Shown here: in pieces, positions 48,599 through 57,964 of the stretch | Position numbering within the stretch: the stretch's first letter is position 1 | Layout: every line of letters begins with the position of its first letter | Assembly: GCA_021787435.1 (NCBI GenBank) | Contig: JAJYLY010000004.1 | Location: 124,001 to 188,000 of the forward strand | Length of the DNA: 64,000 nt | Direction of reading: 5' to 3' | Source: Pseudomonadota bacterium | GTDB taxonomy: Bacteria; Pseudomonadota; Gammaproteobacteria; Burkholderiales; Gallionellaceae | Program-made: the position numbers and the translations under genes | Notes under the pieces: generated by a model | The model's database searches: none | Told to the model about the DNA's origin: nothing | What the model saw: the letters and a program-made list of their open reading frames with translations, nothing else

Positions 48599-51037
48599 AT
48601 GCTGTTGTTGACCATGCTGCTTGCAGTAAGCGTATTCGTACTGCTTGCGTTTTTTCGCGCCACGGTGCTGAGCTGGCTGTTGGCCATCATGGTAATCGTG
48701 CCTGTCGTGGCGATACAGGCCAGGCTTTCGCAAACGTTCATTCAGGTCGTATATTTTCTCCTCGTTTCAGGCATCGTCCTGTTTGGCGTTCCCGCGATCC
48801 GTCGTAAGCTGGTGAGCGGCACCGTGCTCAAACTGTTTCGAAGGATACTGCCTGCCATTTCCGCGACAGAGCAGGAGGCGATCGATGCGGGTACCGTGTG
48901 GTGGGATGGAGAGCTGTTCAGCGGCCATCCAGACTGGGAGAAGCTGCTGGCTTACCCGAAATGCGGATTGAGTGAAGCCGAACAGGCATTTCTTGGTAAC
49001 GAGGTCGAAGAACTCTGCGCGATGCTAAACGACTGGGATATCACGCACAACCGCTGTGATCTGCCGGAAAGCGTCTGGCAATTTATCAGGGAGCGCGGAT
49101 TTTTTGGGATGATAATCCCCAAAAAATATGGCGGCCTCGAATTTTCTGCCCAGGCGCACTCTGCGGTGATCGCAAAAATTGCTTCGCGCAGCGGCACGGC
49201 AGCGGTGACGGTGATGGTGCCCAATTCGCTGGGCCCTGCTGAACTGCTGTTGCACTACGGCACGGACGAGCAGAAGGACAAATACCTGCACCGCTTGGCG
49301 CGTGGGCAGGAAATCCCTTGTTTTGCGCTGACGGGTCCTTTCGCTGGATCTGATGCGGGGGCGATTCCCGATTACGGCATCCTGTGCAAGGGTGAGTTTG
49401 CCGGGGAAAAGGATTTGCTGGGCATACGCTTGAACTGGGAAAAACGCTATATCACGTTGGCGCCCAAGGCCACGTTGCTGGGTCTTGCGTTTAAATTGTA
49501 CGATCCGGATGGGCTCTTGGGTTCCGATGTAAATCGCGGCATCACGCTGGCACTGATTCCGACCGATCTCGAAGGTGTTTCGATCGGACGCCGTCATTTG
49601 CCGATGAATTCCGCCTTCCTGAACGGCCCGACAGAGGGAAAGGACGTGTTCATCCCGCTCGATTTCATCATCGGCGGTGTTGCGCGCATAGGCCATGGCT
49701 GGCGCATGCTGATGGAATGCTTAGCTAAGGGACGCTCGATTTCTCTGCCGGCCAGCAGCGTGGGCGGCATGAAGATGGCAGCACGCACCAGCGGCGCCTA
49801 TTGCAGGGTGCGCCGCCAGTTCAACCTGCCCATAGGGCAGTTTGAAGGCGTAGAAGAGGCGCTTGCACGCATAGGCGCGCATACCTACCTGACCGATGCG
49901 GCGCGTAGCCTGACTGCGCTGGCGCTCGACATGGGCGAGAAGCCATCTGTGATCTCGGCCATCATAAAATATCATTCCACAGAGCGCGGGCGCATCGTCA
50001 TCAACGATGCGATGGACGTGCATGGCGGCAAGGGCATCAGTCTGGGACCTCACAATTATCTGGGATACAGTTACCAGCAGACGCCCATCGGCATCACCGT
50101 GGAAGGGGCAAACATTCTGACGCGCACGCTGATGATTTTCGGCCAAGGAGCGATACGTTCCCATCCCTACGTGCTAAAGGAAGTCGCTGCAACGCGCGAG
50201 CAGGACCAGGAAAAGGCAGAGCATTTGTTTGACGATGCGCTGTTTGGTCATATCGGTTTTGCGCTTTCCAACATGGCGCGCAGCCTGGTGTTCGGGTTGA
50301 CCGGCGGGCGTGGCATCCCTGTTCCCAAGGATGCTGCCTGCCGCCGCTATTACCAGCAGATGACGCGTTTTTCCAGCGCATTTGCATTGAGCGCCGATCT
50401 GGCAATGGCCGTGCTGGGCGGCTCTCTCAAGCGCCGCGAAATGATTTCTGCACGGCTGGGAGATGTTCTGAGCCTGCTCTATCTTTGTTCGGCGACGATG
50501 AAACGCTTTGCCGATGACGGACGCCCGTCATCCGATCTGCCGCTGGTGCACTGGGCGATGCAGGATGCGCTATACAGGATGCAGCAGGCTTTGAGCGGTG
50601 TGATACAGAATTTCCCCAATGTTCTTGTGCGCTACATGCTGAAGGTGCTGATCTTCCCGCTGGGCAGGCGGTTTGCGCCGCCCTCAGATCGGCTCGGCCA
50701 TCAAGTGGCCGCATTGCTGATGCAGCCTGGCGAGGTACGCGACCGCCTGACTTCGGGCATGTATATTCCGGAAGATGAACAGCAGGCTGTCGGCGCGCTG
50801 GAGGCGGCACTCTTGAGCAGGCTTGAGTGCGAGCCGCTTCAGGAGCAGCTTCATGCAGCGCAGCGCTCAGGAAAACTCAATGCGATGGAGGAATTGCAGC
50901 GCATTGCCGAAGCCGGGAAGATCGGGATCATCACGGCGGAACAGGTGCTGATGCTTGAACGTGACTATGCGCTTTGCCGCAAGGTCATCATGGTGGATGA
51001 TTTTTCGCCCAATGAATTGCAAATGCTGCGGGCATGA
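48599..51037 (+). CDS. fadE: Acyl-CoA dehydrogenase FadE
   Basis: An 812-residue FadE-type acyl-CoA dehydrogenase, the first step of beta-oxidation. Two or three N-terminal membrane helices (about 1-65) anchor it. The flavin dehydrogenase core runs from about 80 to 560, including LTGPFAGSDAGA, the DVHGGKGISLGPHNYLG block and the VEGANILTR segment conserved around the active site. A FadE-specific C-terminal domain follows to 812. Length matches E. coli FadE (814). The ATG at 48599 has GAGGAG upstream. An acyl-CoA ligase follows 30 bases later. Confidence 0.92.
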   Translation: MLLLTMLLAVSVFVLLAFFRATVLSWLLAIMVIVPVVAIQARLSQTFIQVVYFLLVSGIVLFGVPAIRRKLVSGTVLKLFRRILPAISATEQEAIDAGTVWWDGELFSGHPDWEKLLAYPKCGLSEAEQAFLGNEVEELCAMLNDWDITHNRCDLPESVWQFIRERGFFGMIIPKKYGGLEFSAQAHSAVIAKIASRSGTAAVTVMVPNSLGPAELLLHYGTDEQKDKYLHRLARGQEIPCFALTGPFAGSDAGAIPDYGILCKGEFAGEKDLLGIRLNWEKRYITLAPKATLLGLAFKLYDPDGLLGSDVNRGITLALIPTDLEGVSIGRRHLPMNSAFLNGPTEGKDVFIPLDFIIGGVARIGHGWRMLMECLAKGRSISLPASSVGGMKMAARTSGAYCRVRRQFNLPIGQFEGVEEALARIGAHTYLTDAARSLTALALDMGEKPSVISAIIKYHSTERGRIVINDAMDVHGGKGISLGPHNYLGYSYQQTPIGITVEGANILTRTLMIFGQGAIRSHPYVLKEVAATREQDQEKAEHLFDDALFGHIGFALSNMARSLVFGLTGGRGIPVPKDAACRRYYQQMTRFSSAFALSADLAMAVLGGSLKRREMISARLGDVLSLLYLCSATMKRFADDGRPSSDLPLVHWAMQDALYRMQQALSGVIQNFPNVLVRYMLKVLIFPLGRRFAPPSDRLGHQVAALLMQPGEVRDRLTSGMYIPEDEQQAVGALEAALLSRLECEPLQEQLHAAQRSGKLNAMEELQRIAEAGKIGIITAEQVLMLERDYALCRKVIMVDDFSPNELQMLRA

Positions 51038-51067
51038 ACAATCTGTTTTTGAATCGATGAGGAATGA

Positions 51068-52849
51068 ATGAATGATGTGATTTCACCCGACGAGGCAGGC
51101 AGCCTGCATGGGCTGTTTCTGGAACGCGTGCGGCGCACGCCAGATAAGGTCGCTTACAGATATTTCCGGCATAATGCCTGGCGCGAGTTCAGTTGGCTTC
51201 AGATGCAGGAACAGGTGGCGCGCTGGCAAAAAGCGCTGTCCGAGCTGGGTTTGCAGCGTGGCGACCGCGTTGCCATCATGCTGCGTAACTGTCCTGTCTG
51301 GGTCATGTTCGACCAGGCGGCGATGTCTTTGGGGCTTGTGACCGTCCCGCTTTATACGGTGGACAGGCCGGACAATGTCGCTTACATCGTAAATGACGCG
51401 AATGTGAAGGTTCTGCTGTTCGATAGCGCCGAGCAATGGCAGGCGCTGAGCACGGTGCGGGATAAGTTGGGCGGCGTGTTGCGCTTTGTCAGCGTGGATA
51501 GTCTGCGCGGCGATGCGAGCCTGGTTTCGATGAGGGAATTTTTGCCGAAGAATGCTGAGCTGTTGCCGCCGGTTCCTTTGTCGGTCAACGATCTGGCCAG
51601 CATCATCTATACCTCTGGCACCACGGGTAAGCCCAAAGGCGTGATGCTCTCGCACGCGAATATGCTCACCAATGCGCATGCCTGCCTGGATACGTTTTTC
51701 GTCAGAGGCGACGATGTATTCCTGTCCTTTCTGCCGCTCTCCCATACCTTCGAACGCACGCTGGGCTATTACCTGACCGTGATGACGGGGGCGACCGTCG
51801 CGTTTGCGCGTTCGATACAGCAGCTCTCTGAAGACCTGCAGAGCATACGCCCGACGCTTCTGATTTCCGTGCCGCGGATCTATGAGCGCATATATTCGGC
51901 GATCAGAACGAGGCTGGAGGAAGGCGCCTTTCTGAACAGGTGGCTCTTTTATTTTGCGGTGGATACGGGCTGGGCGCGATTCGAACATCAGCAAGGAAGA
52001 GGCAGCTGGCATCCGTCGTTTCTTCTCTGGCCGCTGCTGGAAAAACTGGTGGCGAAAAAGATACTCGACAAGCTGGGAGGTCGTTTGCGCGTGGCCTTCA
52101 GCGGAGGGGCCGCGCTTTCGCCCGAAGTCTCGCGAGTGTTCATAGGCTTGGGGTTGCCCATACTGCAAGGATACGGGCTCACGGAGACCAGCCCGGTGAT
52201 CAGCGGCAATCGCCTGGATAACAATCACCCAGACAGCGTGGGTCACCCGGTACGCGATGTGGAGGTGAAACTTGGCAATCAGAACGTGCTGTTGGTAAAA
52301 GGCCCTAACGTGATGATGGGCTATTGGAACAATCCGGAGGCGACGAAAGCGACGATAGACAGTGACGGTTGGCTCAACACCGGAGACATTGCGCACATTT
52401 CCGGAACGGGGCATATCTACATCACCGGACGCATCAAGGAGATCATCGTGATGTCCAACGGCGAAAAGATTCCACCTAACGACATGGAACTGGCCATCCT
52501 GCACGACCCGCTGTTTGACCAGGTGATGATATCCGGAGAGGCGCGGCCTTATCTCGTCGCGCTGGCGGTGCTGAACCCGGAAGTATGGCTGCACTTCACG
52601 CATGAAGTCGGCATACGTGCCGACATGCCGGAAACCCTGACGGACAGCCGGGTGGAAGCCAAGGTCCTCAGGCGCATCGCGCGCAATCTGCGCGGATTTC
52701 CCGGCTATGCGAGGGTGAATCGGGTGTTGCTTCTAAAAGAACCCTGGACCATAGACAACGGACTTCTGACTCCCACTTTGAAGATCAGGCGCGATGAAGT
52801 GTCGCGCCGTTTCGAGTCGCAAATCGGGCAGCTTTACGAGGGGCATTGA
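51068..52849 (+). CDS. Long-chain acyl-CoA synthetase
   Basis: A 593-residue adenylate-forming enzyme of the FadD15/ACSL type that activates long-chain fatty acids to CoA thioesters. The AMP-binding motif IIYTSGTTGKPKGVML is near residue 180. GYGLTETSPVIS, the Asp of TGDIAHI and the catalytic-lysine region (GRIKEIIVMSNGEKI) follow. It begins MNDVISPDEAGSL, 30 bases after fadE, and its product is the substrate of FadE. Four bases separate it from the next gene. Confidence 0.9.
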   Translation: MNDVISPDEAGSLHGLFLERVRRTPDKVAYRYFRHNAWREFSWLQMQEQVARWQKALSELGLQRGDRVAIMLRNCPVWVMFDQAAMSLGLVTVPLYTVDRPDNVAYIVNDANVKVLLFDSAEQWQALSTVRDKLGGVLRFVSVDSLRGDASLVSMREFLPKNAELLPPVPLSVNDLASIIYTSGTTGKPKGVMLSHANMLTNAHACLDTFFVRGDDVFLSFLPLSHTFERTLGYYLTVMTGATVAFARSIQQLSEDLQSIRPTLLISVPRIYERIYSAIRTRLEEGAFLNRWLFYFAVDTGWARFEHQQGRGSWHPSFLLWPLLEKLVAKKILDKLGGRLRVAFSGGAALSPEVSRVFIGLGLPILQGYGLTETSPVISGNRLDNNHPDSVGHPVRDVEVKLGNQNVLLVKGPNVMMGYWNNPEATKATIDSDGWLNTGDIAHISGTGHIYITGRIKEIIVMSNGEKIPPNDMELAILHDPLFDQVMISGEARPYLVALAVLNPEVWLHFTHEVGIRADMPETLTDSRVEAKVLRRIARNLRGFPGYARVNRVLLLKEPWTIDNGLLTPTLKIRRDEVSRRFESQIGQLYEGH

Positions 52850-52853
52850 GATC

Positions 52854-55331
52854 ATGAACATCCGCAAAGTGGCCGTGCTGGGTGCGGGCGTGATGGGAGC
52901 GCAGATTGCGGCTCATCTTGTCAACGCGAACATCGAGACCTTGTTGTTTGATCTGCCCAAACAGGGTGATCCGGGCGGCAATGTCAATAACGCGATCGAA
53001 GGCTTGAAAAAGCTTGAACCATCGCCTATCGCTAGCCCTTTAAAGCTCGCCTTCATCCAAGCGGCCAATTACGAACAGCACCTTGAAAGTCTGCGCGAAT
53101 GCGATCTGGTGATCGAGGCGATCGCAGAACGCATGGACTTGAAATCCGACTTGTACCGCAAGGTCTCGCCTTACTTGAGCGAACACGCGATATTCGCCAG
53201 CAACACATCGGGGCTTTCGATCAACCAGCTCGCCCAGTCTTTTCCTGAGCGCCTGCGCCACCGTTTTTGCGGCATCCACTTTTTCAACCCGCCGCGCTAC
53301 ATGCATCTGGTTGAGCTCATCGCCTGCCGGGAAACTGACGCAAAGCTTATGGATGCGCTGGAGACTTTTCTGGTTTCAACCTTGGGTAAGGGCGTGGTGC
53401 GCGCGAAGGATACGCCCAACTTCATCGCCAACCGCATCGGCGTGTTCTCGATGCTGGCTACGCGCTATCATGCACAGCTTGATCACCTGGGCTTCGATCT
53501 GGTCGATGCGCTAACCGGACGTTATCTTGGGCGCCCCAGGAGTGCGACCTTCCGCACGCTGGACATCGTGGGCTTGGATGTGTTCGCGCATGTGGTCAAT
53601 ACCATGAGGGAGAACCTGACCGACGATCCCTGGCACAGGCACTTTGAGTTGCCGGACTGGTTTGCATATCTCGTGGATCAGGGAGCGTTGGGGCAGAAGA
53701 CAAAACGTGGCATCTACCAGAAGATAGGCCGCGAAATACATGTGCTCGATTTGCATACGAACGAATACCGCCTGTCGGATGCAAAGGTAGACGAGGGGGT
53801 CAGAAGCATCCTGCAGGAGCGCGACTGGGCAAGGAAGCTCTCAGGATTGCGCGCAAGTCCGCATCCCCAAGCGCAATTTTTATGGGCGGTGTTCCGCGAT
53901 GTTTTTCATTACTGTGCGCTGCAGCTTGAACAGATCGCAGACAATGCGCGCGATGTCGATTTCGCGGTGCGCTGGGGTTTCGGATGGGACGACGGCCCGT
54001 TCGAGATATGGCAGCAGGCGGGCTGGCATCAGGTGGCAGGCTGGATTGCGGCAGATATCGCAGCGGGCCGTGCGATGTCCGATGTTCCGTTGCCATCTTG
54101 GGTTGTTGATCCTGATCGCATAGGCGTTCACACGGAACAGGGCTCGTATTCTCCATCTGCAAAAAATCAGCAGCCCCGCTCTCAGCTTGCCGTCTATCGC
54201 CGCCAGCTGTTCCCTGACCGGTTGGCAGGCGAGGAGCCGCATTACGGCGAGACGGTGTTCGAAACGGATGAAGTGCGCATGTGGCATATGAATGATGACA
54301 TCGCGATTCTGAGTTTCAACAGCAAGATGCACACGGTGAGCAACGAGGTGCTGGACGGCATGCTGCGCGCGGTGGACGAGGCCGAGAAAAATTTCAGCGC
54401 ACTGATCATCTGGCAGACAGAGCCACCTTTTTCCTATGGCGCTAATCTCTTGCAGCTGATGCAGGGCGTGCAGTTGCCCGAGGAAGGCATGTTCGGCAGG
54501 CTGAAGCAGGCGGCAAGCCGCGTCAAATACACAATTGCAGGCGGTGGAGGAATGAATGATGTGATCAGTGCAGCGACAGGCAATGTGCCGCATGTCGAAG
54601 CGGTGGTCGCCAAATTCCAGCAGGTGTCAATGCGCCTGAAATATGCGCTGGTGCCTGTCATTGCGGCGGTGGACGGGCTTGCGCTGGGCGGGGGTTGCGA
54701 GTTTTCCATACACTGTACGCGCATCGTTGCAACCTTTGAAAGCTACATCGGCCTTGTCGAAGTCGGCGTGGGCCTGCTGCCCGCAGGCGGGGGTTGCAAG
54801 GAGATGACGCTGCGCGCTTCATTGGAGGCAGAGCGCTTCGTCAATGAAAATCGCATCGACGTGTTTCCATACCTGCGCCGCTACTTCCAAAATATCGCGA
54901 TGGGCGAGGTCTCGAAAAGCGCCGAGCTGGCGCGCGAGATGGGCTATCTGCGCGCATCCGACCGCATCGTGATGAACCGCTTCGAGTTGTTGCATGTCGC
55001 GAAAGAGGAAGCGCGTGCGCTGAATGCGACCGATTACCGGCCACCGTTGAGAATGAACCAGATCGCGGTTGCGGGGCGCACTGGCATTGCGACATTGAAG
55101 GCTGCGATGGTCAACATGAAGGAGGGCGGTTTCATCTCGGATCACGATTACAACATCGGCTGCCGCATAGCCGAGACGATGTGCGGTGGCGATGTGGATG
55201 CGGGTACGATGGTGGATGAACAGTGGCTGCTGGATCTTGAGCGCAAAAATTTCATGGCGCTGCTCGCAACCTTCAAGACCCAAGATCGCATCGAGTACAT
55301 GCTAAAAAACAGCAAACCGTTGAGAAACTGA
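52854..55331 (+). CDS. Bifunctional 3-hydroxyacyl-CoA dehydrogenase/enoyl-CoA hydratase
   Basis: An 825-residue fused beta-oxidation enzyme in FadN-like order. The NAD-binding 3-hydroxyacyl-CoA dehydrogenase domain comes first (VAVLGAGVMGAQIAAHL, IHFFNPPRYMHLVELI, TPNFIANRIG), and a crotonase domain follows in the last third (AAVDGLALGGGCEFSIHC, VGLLPAGGGCKE). This is the reverse of E. coli FadB/FadJ, where hydratase comes first. Both Glu positions expected in the crotonase site lie in EFSIHC and VEVGVGLLPAGG. The ATG at 52854 follows the ligase stop by four bases. The thiolase is encoded about 1.4 kb downstream. Confidence 0.9.
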   Translation: MNIRKVAVLGAGVMGAQIAAHLVNANIETLLFDLPKQGDPGGNVNNAIEGLKKLEPSPIASPLKLAFIQAANYEQHLESLRECDLVIEAIAERMDLKSDLYRKVSPYLSEHAIFASNTSGLSINQLAQSFPERLRHRFCGIHFFNPPRYMHLVELIACRETDAKLMDALETFLVSTLGKGVVRAKDTPNFIANRIGVFSMLATRYHAQLDHLGFDLVDALTGRYLGRPRSATFRTLDIVGLDVFAHVVNTMRENLTDDPWHRHFELPDWFAYLVDQGALGQKTKRGIYQKIGREIHVLDLHTNEYRLSDAKVDEGVRSILQERDWARKLSGLRASPHPQAQFLWAVFRDVFHYCALQLEQIADNARDVDFAVRWGFGWDDGPFEIWQQAGWHQVAGWIAADIAAGRAMSDVPLPSWVVDPDRIGVHTEQGSYSPSAKNQQPRSQLAVYRRQLFPDRLAGEEPHYGETVFETDEVRMWHMNDDIAILSFNSKMHTVSNEVLDGMLRAVDEAEKNFSALIIWQTEPPFSYGANLLQLMQGVQLPEEGMFGRLKQAASRVKYTIAGGGGMNDVISAATGNVPHVEAVVAKFQQVSMRLKYALVPVIAAVDGLALGGGCEFSIHCTRIVATFESYIGLVEVGVGLLPAGGGCKEMTLRASLEAERFVNENRIDVFPYLRRYFQNIAMGEVSKSAELAREMGYLRASDRIVMNRFELLHVAKEEARALNATDYRPPLRMNQIAVAGRTGIATLKAAMVNMKEGGFISDHDYNIGCRIAETMCGGDVDAGTMVDEQWLLDLERKNFMALLATFKTQDRIEYMLKNSKPLRN

Positions 55332-55388
55332 TTTGAAAGTTAAGAGCCGTACGCCTTGTTGTTCGCCCGATTGAAAGATGTGACTGTT

Positions 55389-55757
55389 ATGATAGATAAA
55401 AACTCAATGCAGCTGTATAAGGGCGGTTGCCACTGCGGTGCGATTCATTTCTCGTTTGAAGCAGAGCCTATTACATATGGGGTTCGCTGTAACTGCTCGT
55501 TCTGTTCCAGAAGGGGCGCTATGATTCATCTCGTGCCTGGTATGCAATTCCATATCGAAGCGCAAGAAGGTGCGCTTGGGCTGTACCAGTGGGGCGCAAA
55601 GGAGGCGAGACATTATTTCTGCAAGAACTGTGGCATCCATACCTTCAGTGAAACGACTAGATGGCTGGGACAATATATTGTGAACCTCGGTTGCGTAGAA
55701 GGGCTAGACACCTTTGCGTTGGAAACGACAGTGTTTGATGGCAAGCAACTGCTTTGA
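55389..55757 (+). CDS. GFA-family zinc protein
   Basis: A 122-residue protein of the glutathione-dependent formaldehyde-activating (GFA/Mss4-like) family. Zinc cysteines appear in GGCHCGAIHF, CNCSFCSRRG and FCKNCGIH. The reaction of most members is unknown, and the family name overstates the evidence. The ATG at 55389 is chosen; ATG 55407 is possible and no strong ribosome-binding site precedes either. It is more AT-rich than the surrounding fad genes and interrupts them, so it may be a later insertion. Confidence 0.75.
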   Translation: MIDKNSMQLYKGGCHCGAIHFSFEAEPITYGVRCNCSFCSRRGAMIHLVPGMQFHIEAQEGALGLYQWGAKEARHYFCKNCGIHTFSETTRWLGQYIVNLGCVEGLDTFALETTVFDGKQLL

Positions 55758-55808
55758 ACGAACGTGGTATAGGGTTGAGTTATAAGCAATTCTAGGAAGG
55801 AAGTAAAA

Positions 55809-56663
55809 ATGTATTCTATGGATGTCAATCTGGCCGATTTTGAAGAGCAGGTTGTTGCCGCATCTGACAAGGTGCCGGTGGTGATCGACTTCTGGGCGCC
55901 ATGGTGCGCGCCGTGCAAGTCGCTTAAACCCATACTGGAAAAACTAGCCGCGGAGTATGGCGGAAAGTTTCTGCTGGCCAAGGTCAATGCCGATGAGAAC
56001 CAGGAGCTCTCTGCAAAATATGGCGTGCGCGGCATACCCGCGGTGAAGGCGATGGTCAACGGCAAGATAATCGATGAGTTTACAGGCGCACAGCCCGAGG
56101 GTGAAGTGCGGGCATGGCTTGAAAAGATCATCCCGAGCCCTGCGGAAGAGTTGCGCCGCGCGGCAGCGCAGCAAGTGGATGCAGGCGATCCTGCCGGGGC
56201 GCTCAAGTTGCTTGCTGAAGCGGCAAGGCTCGAACCCGGCAACGAATGGGTGCGCGTGGATGCGGCGGAGATTCTGTTGGCCGTGAAAGAGGTGGCAGAG
56301 GCCAGGCGTCTTCTGGACAGCGTGAAGTCGCCTGACATCATGAAGGAGGACCGCGTGCTGCAGCTGTTGGCAAAATTGAAGTTTGCAGAGGCGAATTCTG
56401 GCGGCGCGAGCGAAGCATCTCTTGCCGAGGCAATTGCGGCAAACGCGGATGATCTCGAAGCGCGTCTGAAGCTTGCCAATCTCCTGATCGCGGCCAACCG
56501 TCATGTCGAAGGGATGGATCAGCTGATCGAGATCGTGCGGCGCAATCGCGGCTTCAAGGACGAAATTGCCAGAAAGACGCTGCTCGACGTGTTCAACCTG
56601 TTGGGCGGGCAGAATGAGCTGGTGGCGGAATACCGGCGCAAGCTTTCGAGCGCGCTTTACTGA
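55809..56663 (+). CDS. Thioredoxin-TPR co-chaperone, CnoX/YbbN type
   Basis: A 284-residue protein with an N-terminal thioredoxin domain (1-108) and a C-terminal TPR-like region (about 118-280) rich in Ala, Glu and Leu, as in CnoX (YbbN). The active site is canonical, WCAPC (Cys33, Cys36), unlike E. coli CnoX, which lacks a redox-active pair, so this one may catalyse disulfide exchange as well as hold oxidised proteins for GroEL. AGGAAGG lies before the ATG. It sits between the fad genes. Confidence 0.85.
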   Translation: MYSMDVNLADFEEQVVAASDKVPVVIDFWAPWCAPCKSLKPILEKLAAEYGGKFLLAKVNADENQELSAKYGVRGIPAVKAMVNGKIIDEFTGAQPEGEVRAWLEKIIPSPAEELRRAAAQQVDAGDPAGALKLLAEAARLEPGNEWVRVDAAEILLAVKEVAEARRLLDSVKSPDIMKEDRVLQLLAKLKFAEANSGGASEASLAEAIAANADDLEARLKLANLLIAANRHVEGMDQLIEIVRRNRGFKDEIARKTLLDVFNLLGGQNELVAEYRRKLSSALY

Positions 56664-56730
56664 ATCTTTGGTGTTTTAGGCGCGCATGCAGCCGGCTGCA
56701 TGGGCAACCCGTTGGGCGGAGGAATGTTGT

Positions 56731-57927
56731 ATGAGCAAACAAATACAAGAAGCCTATATCGTCGCAGCCAGACGCACGCCGGTGGGCAAGGCGCCGCGCG
56801 GCATGTTCCGCAATACACGTCCTGATGACTTGCTCTCTCATGTGATTGTTAGTGTACTGGCGGATGCGCCTACGCTCGATCCAGCCGACATTTCCGACGT
56901 GATCGCAGGCTGCGCGATGCCCGAGGCCGAGCAGGGCATGAATGTTGCACGCATCGCGCTCTTGCTTGCAGGATTGCCGGACAAGGTGCCGGGGCTTACA
57001 GTGAACCGTTTCTGTTCCTCCGGATTGCAGGCGGTAGCGCTGGCGGCAGACCGCATCCGTCTTGGGGAGGCCGATGTGATGATCGCGGCAGGCACTGAGA
57101 GCATGAGCATGGTGCCCATGATGGGCAACAAGGTGGCGTTCAACCCTGCGATTTTCGAGAACGAGCATATCGGTATCGCATATGGCATGGGGCTGACCGC
57201 GGAGAGGGTGGCGGAGAAATGGCGGGTGTCGCGCGAGGACCAAGACGCCTATGCGCTACAGAGCCATCTGCGCGCGTTGTCGGGCACCAACAACGGCGAA
57301 TTTGAGAAAGAGATCGCGCCCTTTCGCATCGTTGAGCGGAGTGCGGATATGGAAAGACGCGAACTCGTCCTGCGGGAGCGAATCGCCTCCCAGGACGAGG
57401 GGCCCAGAGTCGATACGTCGATCGAGGCGCTTGGCAGGTTAAAGGCAGTGTTCGCGCAGAACGGTTCGGTGACTGCGGGCAACAGTTCGCAGATGTCGGA
57501 TGGCGCGGGAGCGGTACTCATATGTTCAGAGGTGGCATTGAAGCGTTACAATCTCGCGCCGATCGGAAAATTTCTCGGTTTTTCCGTGGCGGGCGTGCCC
57601 CCCGAATTCATGGGCATAGGTCCTGTGGAGGCCATCCCTCGCGTATTGAAGCATACGGGCCTGAGCCTTGACGACATGAACTGGATAGAGCTCAATGAGG
57701 CGTTCGCCGCGCAAACTCTGGCGGTGATGCGCGAAATGCATCTCGACCCCGGTCTCGTCAATCCGCTGGGGGGGGCTATCGCACTGGGCCATCCGCTGGG
57801 TGCTACGGGTGCGATACGCACAGCGACCCTGCTGCATGGCCTGCGGCGGCGCAAACAGAAATACGGCATGGTGACGATGTGCATAGGCACGGGCATGGGG
57901 GCTGCGGGGATATTCGAGGCGATGTAA
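56731..57927 (+). CDS. fadA: Acetyl-CoA acyltransferase (thiolase)
   Basis: A 398-residue thiolase that cleaves 3-ketoacyl-CoA to acetyl-CoA and a shortened acyl-CoA. The nucleophile is Cys95 in [10 protein letters not shown]. The His of the [14 protein letters not shown] motif and the Cys of [11 protein letters not shown] complete the site. The ATG at 56731 starts the family sequence [20 protein letters not shown]. It completes the beta-oxidation set together with fadE, the ligase and the fused dehydrogenase. An acetoacetyl-CoA thiolase acting in the synthetic direction is an alternative. Confidence 0.88.
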   Translation: MSKQIQEAYIVAARRTPVGKAPRGMFRNTRPDDLLSHVIVSVLADAPTLDPADISDVIAGCAMPEAEQGMNVARIALLLAGLPDKVPGLTVNRFCSSGLQAVALAADRIRLGEADVMIAAGTESMSMVPMMGNKVAFNPAIFENEHIGIAYGMGLTAERVAEKWRVSREDQDAYALQSHLRALSGTNNGEFEKEIAPFRIVERSADMERRELVLRERIASQDEGPRVDTSIEALGRLKAVFAQNGSVTAGNSSQMSDGAGAVLICSEVALKRYNLAPIGKFLGFSVAGVPPEFMGIGPVEAIPRVLKHTGLSLDDMNWIELNEAFAAQTLAVMREMHLDPGLVNPLGGAIALGHPLGATGAIRTATLLHGLRRRKQKYGMVTMCIGTGMGAAGIFEAM

Positions 57928-57964
57928 TTTTAAATGGCGGTTTGGCAGGATTGAAAGCGTGGAA

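Noticed and set aside
51083..52603. A 506-codon open frame antisense to the acyl-CoA synthetase gene
   Set aside because: It lies wholly inside a well-recognised gene, its protein is of low complexity with many His, Arg and Gln, and it has no ribosome-binding site. It is a by-product of codon usage.
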